Made by a program: the position numbers and the translations under genes. A stretch of 20,042 bases of DNA. It comes from CALRBF01 sp041164045 (GTDB lineage: Bacteria > Patescibacteriota > Minisyncoccia > SW-4-49-11). The DNA is taken from contig JBEAQD010000020.1 of NCBI GenBank assembly GCA_041164045.1, positions 1-20,042 on the forward strand, written 5' to 3'. A model generated the notes under the pieces. The model was not told the DNA's origin, made no database searches, and saw only the letters and a program-made list of their open reading frames with translations. Positions within the stretch are counted from its first letter, which is position 1. Every line of letters begins with the position of its first letter. Positions 1 through 6,428 of this stretch are shown here, piece after piece.

Positions 1-524
1 AATCTTTATTTATAAGTGAGGTCACAAGTAATGTTGAAGATGTAGGAGTAGGAGAGGAAATTCAAGGTAAGATAAGTATTTTAAGTAATGAGGACAATGT
101 TATTGCTGGATATAAGCTAAGTTTTGAGCTTAGACAAAGGCTGAAAGAAGATTCTATAGAAATTGATAAAATAGATCAAGCCAGACTGATAGATATAGAG
201 CATAATTCAAAAGATTTAGTTATAAATCCTAATAATTATACTACCGAAAGCTTTTCATATACTATACCAGCCATACTTCCTGAGGGTGATTACTATTTAA
301 GAATTATATTGCGAAATCCTGAGTTGACTATAATAGATTCATATGTAATACCAATAGGTTATCTATCTGGATCTGGTTTAGCTAAAAATAGTTTTGTTGA
401 GTTGAGTAAGGCGAGTATTGACAGAAAGCCTGATAATACTAATTGGAGTTTGAATATAGGAGTAGCATCTAAGCAAAATGAGTCTCTATTTTTAAAAGGA
501 GAGGCTTTATTACGAGGTGAGTAA
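1..524 (+). pseudogene. N-terminal part of interrupted surface protein (partial)
   Basis: The frame is open from base 3, enters from outside the window and stops at TAA 522-524. The same frame then continues without another stop to 2867. The residues are beta-rich and polar, with alternating hydrophobics (for example ILPEGDYYLRIIL and DSYVIPIGYLSG), as in extracellular Ig-like or CARDB-like adhesive domains. No catalytic motif is visible. Protein-like sequence resumes directly after the stop (KSLDVYPKIIVYE), so one base change at the stop would restore a single long protein. I therefore read this as the front of one gene broken by a nonsense mutation, or by a sequencing or assembly error, rather than as a separate gene. 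The real start lies outside the window. The function is not recognised beyond a likely exported surface protein. Confidence 0.6.
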
Positions 525-692
525 AAATCTTTAGATGTTTATCCTAAGATCATTGTATATGAAAGAGCTTTAGGTGAAAAAATAGTTTATGAGAGTAAGG
601 ATGTACAGCCTATTAAATTAGAGCAAGGTATAGCTAAATCATTTGAAATTCCTATTCCTAAAATAGATATTACAGGTGGTTATTTCGCTGAG

Positions 693-2867
693 TTGGTCTT
701 TGAGAAAGATAGGCAAACAATATCTAACATAATAGACTTTCATTGGGTTGTTAGTGGAGAATCTGGTCGTATTGTTAATTTGACAATGAATAAAATAGAT
801 TTTAATAGAGGAGAAGAGGCTATCATTGATATGCAGCTTGCTGATAGAGCAGACCTTCATTTTTCTCAAGGAGAAATTAAATCTTTGGGTGAGGTTAAAT
901 TGTTAACTACTCTCAGTTGTTCTAATAATTACCAGAAAAATGTAGAAAATATAATAAATATCAATGATAATAGAAATTTGCAAGTAAAAATTCCTGTAGA
1001 TAAAAATGTTCAAGATTGTACTGTCAAAACTGACTTATCAAAGGATGATACTCAACTACATTCAAAAGTATTAGCTTATACGCAAGAGGATACCATTGAC
1101 ACAGTTAATAATAAAAGTAATGAAAACAACTTAATAACCTTTTTATTATTGGCCTTAGTTTTGATTGCATTGATCGGTGGTACTTTCTTCTTTATAATAA
1201 AGAAGAAAAATATTAATGCTAAGCTGTTATTAATTCCTTTGTTATTTATATTTTGGGGAATTGGTTATGATAATGCTCTGGCTGGACATTGTACAGCTGT
1301 TTCTATTGTGATTTCTAGTCCGCAACCATCACCTATGGAATATGAGTATGGTCAAACAATACCTTTAAAGGGGAACGCTGTTGTAACTTATTGTACAAAC
1401 TATCCAGCAGATTTAAAATTGTCATTTTATTTAGATGATAATCCATCTGCTTTTTATAGTAGAGATTACTATGTTCCAGCTCAATATTCTCACTGGTATT
1501 CAGGCACAACAAGTACTGAAAGTATAGAATTTGGTATTGAGTCTATATCAGATACTCCTTTATCTCCTGGTTGGCATAAAGTAAGAATGGATTGGTTTCA
1601 GGATTGTACTAGACAAAATGAAGGTAAGGCATCTGGTTCTGTTACAAGATGGTTTTATGTTAAATCTCCAGAGCCTACCTTTAGAATCCAACCTATGGAT
1701 TTAAGAGTGAGAGTAGGAGATAAATTAGCTTATCAATCTTATTATGATGAAGACGGTGTTGCTAGTCAGTCAGAGCAAAATGTAACTAGTACTACTAACT
1801 GGATTATAGGATCAAATATCTTTTTGAGGAATTTAGGGAAAGGTCAATTTGAAGCTTTATCTCCAGGAATATCTACAGTTACAGCTAATTATTCTGGTAA
1901 ATCGATTACTGGAAATATAACAGTCATAGATGAAAAAGAACCATATTTAGAAATAAAAGCTGATAAAAACATTTTGATTTATCCTGAAACTACAGCTATA
2001 TCTGCAACTTTGGTTGAATTTGATGAGGATGGTTCCAGAATAGAAACTGAAATTGATGATAAATTCAATATCAGATGGCAATTGTTGCCAACTAACTTTA
2101 TTGAGATTATTGATGTCGATAATGGTCTAGCTACTATAAAAGGACGTCAAGATGAAAATGGATTCACACAAATAAGGGGAATTATAAGAAAAGATGGTAA
2201 GAATATAATAGGATTGAGTAATCCAATTCAAACTAAAACTCCAAAATTAAGAGTGGATCCATCTAATATTCTAACCAATTCTGACCCTAATATTAACAAA
2301 GAAATACAATTTAGAGCCTTATTCGATCATGATGGAGATAGTAGTACTCCAGAACAAGATATATCATCCAACAGTTCTACAATATGGTCTCTTCCTTTGG
2401 GCAGTCCACTGACTAATCTTACTAATGGAAAATTCAATATCCCAGCACGAATTATAGGTAATTATCCCATATTTGTTAGGAGAGGTATTTTTTCTAGTCA
2501 AGGGAACCTTGATTTGCAAGGAGTTGCTACACCTATGGAGTCAGATATTATAGTTGAATTGAATAAAGATAGAAAAATTATAGCTGTAGCTACTTCAAGA
2601 GGTGGTAAATTTCCTTATACTTATACCAATTGGAATCTAATTGGTGAAGATAATCAGCCGGTTCGGTTGGAGAGATCTGCTATAGTTTCTAATACATCAG
2701 GGAATAGTGGTGGTAATAAAGTAGAGTTTAATGTTCATCCTAGTGTCATAGCTCCTCAAAAAATGAGAATACAAGTAGAGTCAATAGATAGTGGTGGAGC
2801 ATCTGACAATCCCTTTAAAGAAATTAGATACTTTGGAGATACAAATATTAGAGAAGTTAATCCATAG
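693..2867 (+). CDS. Large Ig-like surface protein, C-terminal part, with two internal hydrophobic segments
   Basis: The frame is open from 525. TTG 693 lies in continuous protein-like sequence (AELVFEK) and is not a convincing start; the first in-frame ATG is at 786. Numbering from 693, residues 1-145 are beta-rich and probably extracellular. Residues 147-169 are a transmembrane helix. A basic stretch KKKNINAK (170-177) follows, then a second hydrophobic stretch (178-192) ending in DNALAGHC, which looks like a signal-peptidase site after A197. About 520 residues follow. They include a Big_2-type Ig-like domain (PEPTFRIQP to TVI) and at least two related beta domains, each with an acidic loop (DEDG, DEDG, DHDGDSS) that might bind calcium. 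The protein probably sits on or outside the cytoplasmic membrane. It is a continuation of the broken frame upstream, and a hairpin terminator follows. No enzymatic motif was seen, and its role (adhesion or surface layer) is inferred. Confidence 0.75.
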   Translation: MVFEKDRQTISNIIDFHWVVSGESGRIVNLTMNKIDFNRGEEAIIDMQLADRADLHFSQGEIKSLGEVKLLTTLSCSNNYQKNVENIININDNRNLQVKIPVDKNVQDCTVKTDLSKDDTQLHSKVLAYTQEDTIDTVNNKSNENNLITFLLLALVLIALIGGTFFFIIKKKNINAKLLLIPLLFIFWGIGYDNALAGHCTAVSIVISSPQPSPMEYEYGQTIPLKGNAVVTYCTNYPADLKLSFYLDDNPSAFYSRDYYVPAQYSHWYSGTTSTESIEFGIESISDTPLSPGWHKVRMDWFQDCTRQNEGKASGSVTRWFYVKSPEPTFRIQPMDLRVRVGDKLAYQSYYDEDGVASQSEQNVTSTTNWIIGSNIFLRNLGKGQFEALSPGISTVTANYSGKSITGNITVIDEKEPYLEIKADKNILIYPETTAISATLVEFDEDGSRIETEIDDKFNIRWQLLPTNFIEIIDVDNGLATIKGRQDENGFTQIRGIIRKDGKNIIGLSNPIQTKTPKLRVDPSNILTNSDPNINKEIQFRALFDHDGDSSTPEQDISSNSSTIWSLPLGSPLTNLTNGKFNIPARIIGNYPIFVRRGIFSSQGNLDLQGVATPMESDIIVELNKDRKIIAVATSRGGKFPYTYTNWNLIGEDNQPVRLERSAIVSNTSGNSGGNKVEFNVHPSVIAPQKMRIQVESIDSGGASDNPFKEIRYFGDTNIREVNP

Positions 2868-2890
2868 ATACTTTATCCGATAAAATCCAC

Positions 2891-2925
2891 AACGCAGTAT
2901 TGTTACCAATACTGCGTTTGTGTTA
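2891..2925 (+). terminator. Hairpin terminator after the surface protein gene
   Basis: A perfect 12-bp stem (2891-2902 AACGCAGTATTG pairs with 2907-2918 CAATACTGCGTT) encloses the loop TTAC. A short T-rich tail, TGTGTT, follows. It begins 23 nt after the stop at 2867. The tail is imperfect for a Rho-independent terminator, but the stem is long and has no mismatches. Confidence 0.75.
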
Positions 2926-2929
2926 TAAT
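2900..2929 (+). promoter_or_regulatory. Extended -10 promoter for rmlB-rmlA-galU
   Basis: TGTTATAAT (2921-2929) is a consensus extended -10. A weak -35, TTGTTA (2900-2905), lies 18 nt upstream, inside the terminator hairpin. The predicted transcription start is near 2936, giving a leader of about 23 nt before ATG 2959. The same TGnTATAAT form occurs before other units in this window. Confidence 0.65.
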
Positions 2930-2958
2930 ATTAGCGTAGTAATAAATACTCTAATGAT

Positions 2959-3936
2959 ATGAAGAATAAAATTTTAGTAACAGGTGGAGCTGGATTTATG
3001 GGGTCATATTTTATCAAATATCTCATAAGTAAACATCCTTATATAGAAATAATTAATTTCGATGCCTTGACTTATGCTGGCAATTTGCATAATCTAGATA
3101 CCCTAGTAGATAATGGTAGGTATAAGTTTATTAAAGGTGATATTACAGATATTAATTTGCTAGATAAAATTGTACAAGATAATAATATAGAATTAATTGT
3201 CAACTTTGCAGCCGAGACTCATGTAGATAATTCCATCAAATCTCCACTCAAAGCCATCAATACCAATGTAATGGGGGTAGCTAATATCTTGGAAGTAGTG
3301 AGAAAATATAATATCGAGCTTTTACAAATTAGTACAGATGAAGTCTTTGGTACTATAGACACAGGCTATTTTAATGAATTATCTCCTTTTGCTCCTAATA
3401 GTCCTTACTCAGCTGGTAAAGCTGGGGGAGACCTATTATGTAGAGCTTATAATGAAACTTATGGCACTAAAGTAATTGTAACTCATTCTTGTAATGTTAT
3501 GGGTCCTAATCAATATCCTGAGAAATTAATTCCATTAGGCATTACTAATCTGATGGAAAATAAAAAAATCCCTCTATATGGAGATGGGCTTAATGTGAGA
3601 GAATGGATTTATGTAGAAGACCATTCCAGAGCTATTGAATATATTATTGAAAATGGGACTCAAGGAGAAGTATATAATATAGGTACTGGTTATGAATTAA
3701 CTAATTTAGATTTAGTAACTAAAATTCTAAATAATCTCAATAAAGATATTGACCAAATTGAATATGTGACAGATAGATTGGGTCATGATAGAAGATATGC
3801 TATTGATAGTACTAAATTACGAAATCTAGGTTGGGCACCATACTTTGATTTTGATACTGCTATTCATAAAACTATAGATTGGTATCGTGAACACCAAGAT
3901 TGGTGGGAACCATTGAAATATAATAATTCTAAATAA
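2959..3936 (+). CDS. rmlB: dTDP-glucose 4,6-dehydratase
   Basis: This extended-SDR enzyme converts dTDP-glucose to dTDP-4-keto-6-deoxyglucose, the second step towards dTDP-rhamnose and other deoxysugars. At 325 residues it has the family's usual length. The N-terminal Rossmann motif is TGGAGFMG (8-15), which binds NAD. FAAETHVDNSI (about 83-93) matches the conserved RmlB segment. The active-site STDEVFG carries T126, D127 and E128, and the YxxxK pair is Y150/K154. HDRRYAIDSTKLRNLGW near the C-terminus is also typical. The start at 2959 leaves a short leader after the promoter and has no Shine-Dalgarno. rmlA begins 7 nt downstream, so the two are almost certainly co-transcribed. rmlC and rmlD are not in the window, so the final sugar may be rhamnose or another 6-deoxyhexose. 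Confidence 0.93.
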   Translation: MKNKILVTGGAGFMGSYFIKYLISKHPYIEIINFDALTYAGNLHNLDTLVDNGRYKFIKGDITDINLLDKIVQDNNIELIVNFAAETHVDNSIKSPLKAINTNVMGVANILEVVRKYNIELLQISTDEVFGTIDTGYFNELSPFAPNSPYSAGKAGGDLLCRAYNETYGTKVIVTHSCNVMGPNQYPEKLIPLGITNLMENKKIPLYGDGLNVREWIYVEDHSRAIEYIIENGTQGEVYNIGTGYELTNLDLVTKILNNLNKDIDQIEYVTDRLGHDRRYAIDSTKLRNLGWAPYFDFDTAIHKTIDWYREHQDWWEPLKYNNSK

Positions 3937-3943
3937 ATTATAT

Positions 3944-5014
3944 ATGAAGGGACTTATTGCAGCAGGAGGTAAGGGAACTAGATTAAGGCCTATTACTACA
4001 AATCGTAATAAACACACTATTCCTTTGGCTAATACAACTATGATTGAATTAGCAGTTAACAAATTAGTACAAGCTGGAATTACGAATATAGGTATTATAG
4101 TTAATATTGGAGACTCAGAATTGGAGCCTATTTTGGGTGATGGCTCTAAATATGGAGTTAATATAACTTATATAGAACAGACAGGGGGGGCGCTAGGTGT
4201 CGCTCATGTAATTAAAATAGCCAGAGAATTTCTTGCAGATGAGGATTTTGTTTTTTATCTGGGAGACAATATTATTCTAGGAGATGTCAAAGATTTTGTA
4301 GATACTTTTTATAATCAGAAGCTGAATGCTCTTTTGGCCTTATCCAAAGTCAAAGACCCAGAAAGATTTGGGGTTCCTAGAATAGAAAATAATCGTATTG
4401 TGGAGGTAGTAGAAAAGCCAGATAATCCTCCGAGTCAATATGCTGTAGCTGGAATTTATGTTTACGACAAAAATATACATACTATAATAGAAAATTTACA
4501 GCCAAGCCTGCGAGGAGAATATGAAATATCTGATGCCCATACTGAGCTAATTAAAAATGGATTTGCAGTGGGATACTCTGAAATTACTGGATGGTGGAAG
4601 GACACAGGTAAACCACAAGATTTATTAGAGGGAAATCAGTTATTATTAGCTCAAATCCAAAATTCTAAACTTGAGGGTGAGATAAAAAAGACTGTAACTA
4701 TAGAGGGAAATGTAGTGATAGAAAAAGGCTCTCAGATTAAAGGTAATAGTTTTATTCGGGGTCCAGTTATAATTGGCAAAGATACTATTGTAGAAGATAG
4801 CTATATAGGACCATATACTTCCATTGGAGATGATTGTAAAATTACAAATTCAGAAATTGAACATTCTCTTTTGATGCATAATATTACGATTCATAGCTCT
4901 AAGAGAATAGTGGATAGTATTATTGGGAATGGTGTGATTATTACAGATAAAGAAAAAACCTTCCCTAAAGGGCATAAATTAGTAATTGGAGATAACTCAC
5001 AAGTAGAATTATAA
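3944..5014 (+). CDS. rmlA: Glucose-1-phosphate thymidylyltransferase, long form with left-handed beta-helix
   Basis: This nucleotidyltransferase makes dTDP-glucose from dTTP and glucose-1-phosphate, the substrate of the adjacent RmlB. The signature AAGGKGTRLRPIT is at residues 6-18, the sugar-phosphate side lysine lies in NKHTIPLAN (22-30), YLGDNI is near 105-110, and VEKPDNPP follows near 155-165. From about residue 245 to 356 there is a hexapeptide-repeat tail (IEGNVVIEKG, IKGNSFIRG, VIIGKDTIVEDSYIG), which marks the long RmlA subfamily rather than the shorter RfbA/RffH type. The segment NKHTIPLANTT differs from the common PKQLIPVANKP, so base or sugar specificity could differ. The gene sits 7 nt after rmlB and 11 nt before galU. 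Function is assigned from the family and the neighbour; dTTP specificity is inferred. Confidence 0.88.
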   Translation: MKGLIAAGGKGTRLRPITTNRNKHTIPLANTTMIELAVNKLVQAGITNIGIIVNIGDSELEPILGDGSKYGVNITYIEQTGGALGVAHVIKIAREFLADEDFVFYLGDNIILGDVKDFVDTFYNQKLNALLALSKVKDPERFGVPRIENNRIVEVVEKPDNPPSQYAVAGIYVYDKNIHTIIENLQPSLRGEYEISDAHTELIKNGFAVGYSEITGWWKDTGKPQDLLEGNQLLLAQIQNSKLEGEIKKTVTIEGNVVIEKGSQIKGNSFIRGPVIIGKDTIVEDSYIGPYTSIGDDCKITNSEIEHSLLMHNITIHSSKRIVDSIIGNGVIITDKEKTFPKGHKLVIGDNSQVEL

Positions 5015-5025
5015 AGTATAATATT

Positions 5026-5889
5026 ATGAAAATTAGAAAAGCCATTATTACCGTCGCAGGATTTGGAACTAGATTTTTACCAGCCACTAAAGCCCAACCA
5101 AAGGCAATGTTGCCATTAGTAGATAAACCTATCGTTCAGTATTTGGTAGAAGAAGCTGTGAGGGCTGGAATTGAGCAGATTATTTTTGTAACAGGTAAAG
5201 GAAAACGAGCAATTGAGGATCATTTTGACTCTCATTTTGAATTAGAGTATTTGTTAGAACAAAAGGGAAAAGAGGAGGTTTTAGGTCAAGTCAGAGACAT
5301 AGCTGATATGGCAGAATTTTTCTTTGTTAGACAAAGATATGCTAGAGGTAATGGAGATGCTGTTTTAGCTACCAGAAGTTTTATAGGTGATGAGCCTTGT
5401 GCAGTTTTATTCGAAGATGATATAGTCGCCTCAGATATACCTGCTATTGGGCAATTAATAGAAATTTATAATAAATATCAAGATCCAGTGATTGCTCTTA
5501 CCAGAGTTCCTCATTCAGAAGTATCCAAATATGGTATTATTGAAGGAACTCAAATTAATGATAGATTAGTTGAGATTAATCAGTTTGTAGAAAAGCCAAA
5601 GCCAGAAGAAACTAAATCTAATCTAGCAGTAATTGGAAAGTATATTATTACCCCAGCTATTTTTGATAAATTAGAGCAGATGAAAGCTTCAGTTGAAGGT
5701 GAATTGGGGTTAGATCATGCCTTCATTGAGCTTCTTAAAACCAACCCCCTATATGGTTATGAAATCGAAGGTAAAAGATATGATTGTGGTGATAAATTAG
5801 GATATATCCAAGCTGTTATAGACTTTGGCTTAAGACATCCAGAAATTGGTAAAGGAGTAAGTGAGCATATAAAAAATATCAAACTATAG
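5026..5889 (+). CDS. galU: UTP--glucose-1-phosphate uridylyltransferase
   Basis: This enzyme makes UDP-glucose from UTP and glucose-1-phosphate for glycan synthesis. The 287 residues match the usual bacterial GalU length of about 290. The N-terminus holds the nucleotidyltransferase signature VAGFGTRFLPATKAQPK, followed by AMLPLVDKPIVQYLVEEAV, nearly identical to the GalU consensus. Further conserved parts are FVTGKGKRAIEDHFD, the metal-site region FEDDI (typical GDDI-like), FVEKPKPEE and GELGLDHAF. KRYDCGDKLGYIQAVIDF near the C-terminus is also a GalU hallmark. It is the third gene of the sugar-nucleotide operon, 11 nt after rmlA. It ends just before a strong promoter, so rpsP downstream need not depend on this transcript. 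No Shine-Dalgarno precedes the ATG. Confidence 0.95.
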   Translation: MKIRKAIITVAGFGTRFLPATKAQPKAMLPLVDKPIVQYLVEEAVRAGIEQIIFVTGKGKRAIEDHFDSHFELEYLLEQKGKEEVLGQVRDIADMAEFFFVRQRYARGNGDAVLATRSFIGDEPCAVLFEDDIVASDIPAIGQLIEIYNKYQDPVIALTRVPHSEVSKYGIIEGTQINDRLVEINQFVEKPKPEETKSNLAVIGKYIITPAIFDKLEQMKASVEGELGLDHAFIELLKTNPLYGYEIEGKRYDCGDKLGYIQAVIDFGLRHPEIGKGVSEHIKNIKL

Positions 5890-5907
5890 CAAGGATAGTG
5901 GTAAATA

Positions 5908-5936
5908 TTGACAATAGTCTCAAATTATGGTATAAT
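5908..5936 (+). promoter_or_regulatory. Full-consensus sigma-70-type promoter for rpsP
   Basis: TTGACA (5908-5913), a 17-nt spacer and TATAAT (5931-5936) match the vegetative consensus at all twelve positions, and TGG before the -10 makes it extended as well. The predicted start is near 5943, about 30 nt before the rpsP ATG at 5974. The TTG of the -35 box opens a spurious in-frame N-terminal extension of rpsP. Confidence 0.9.
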
Positions 5937-5973
5937 AAATATTAATAAATGTATAAACTTTTTATTTTCAATT

Positions 5974-6255
5974 ATGTTAAGAATTAGATTGTCGCGAGTT
6001 GGTAAGAAAAATACCCCTATTTATAAGGTAGTGGTAGCTGAAAAAACACGACCAGTAAAAGGTAAATTCATTGAATCATTGGGCATGTATAATCCAGGAA
6101 ATAAGGACAATACTCTTAATGCCGAGAGAATTAAATATTGGATTTCTGTAGGAGCACAACCTTCTCAAACCGTACATAATCTTTTAGTTAAAAATAATAT
6201 TATTGAAGGTAATAAAATAACTATTACTAGATCTAAAGTAAAAGAATCAAATTAA
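5974..6255 (+). CDS. rpsP: 30S ribosomal protein S16
   Basis: This is a small-subunit protein that binds 16S rRNA early in 30S assembly. The product is 93 residues, close to the usual 80-90. It opens with MLRIRLSRVGKKNTPIYKVV, the S16 N-terminal signature, followed by AEKTRPVKGKFIESLGMYNP and ERIKYWISVGAQPSQTVHNLL, all standard S16 elements. The frame is open back to TTG 5908, but that codon is the -35 box of the promoter and the extra 22 residues have no S16 counterpart, so ATG 5974 is the start. The usual neighbours rimM and trmD are absent; RNase J paralogues follow after about 170 nt. No Shine-Dalgarno is present. High expression is expected from the consensus promoter. Confidence 0.96.
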   Translation: MLRIRLSRVGKKNTPIYKVVVAEKTRPVKGKFIESLGMYNPGNKDNTLNAERIKYWISVGAQPSQTVHNLLVKNNIIEGNKITITRSKVKESN

Positions 6256-6260
6256 TTTTT

Positions 6261-6323
6261 TGTAAAAGACTTTACTAATAAGGAGTAAATTAGAGTTCAA
6301 TTCTCTAGAGTCTGCATTTTTTT
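6261..6323 (+). other. Branched RNA fold after rpsP, possible terminator or tRNA-like remnant
   Basis: Between rpsP and the next gene, AGACT (6267-6271) can pair with AGTCT (6309-6313). This closes over two hairpins: TTACT (6272-6276) with AGTAA (6284-6288), and TAGAG (6291-6295) with CTCTA (6303-6307) around a 7-nt loop, TTCAATT. Seven T's follow at 6317-6323. The second hairpin has the form of a tRNA T-arm (G-TTCAATT-C), but there is no D-arm, no normal anticodon loop and no 7-bp acceptor stem. Termination of the rpsP transcript is the simplest role. The remaining bases to 6428 are A/T-rich with no clear promoter. Confidence 0.35.
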
Positions 6324-6428
6324 AGAGTAAAACACATTTCTGTTTAAGATCCAACTTTATTTTATGCCATAAGCAGATTATATAAGCTCTTAAAGAAAAT
6401 AATAATAATTTTATTAAATATATTTTAT

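Noticed and set aside
522..524. Stop-codon recoding to explain the in-frame TAA
   Set aside because: TAA ends many genes here (for example rmlB, galU, rpsP), so reassignment is impossible, and no recoding structure is evident next to it.
693..695. TTG as the true start of a separate surface-protein gene
   Set aside because: It lies inside continuous coding sequence (AELVFEK) in the same frame as the sequence back to 525, with no leader features.
5017..5022. TATAAT just before galU as a promoter
   Set aside because: It is only 3 nt before the ATG, so a start site would fall inside the coding region, and no -35 is visible.
6242..6316. A complete tRNA gene after rpsP
   Set aside because: Only a T-arm-like hairpin is convincing. 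The required 5' acceptor strand (CAGACTC) is absent, there is no D-arm, and the candidate anticodon loop lacks T33.
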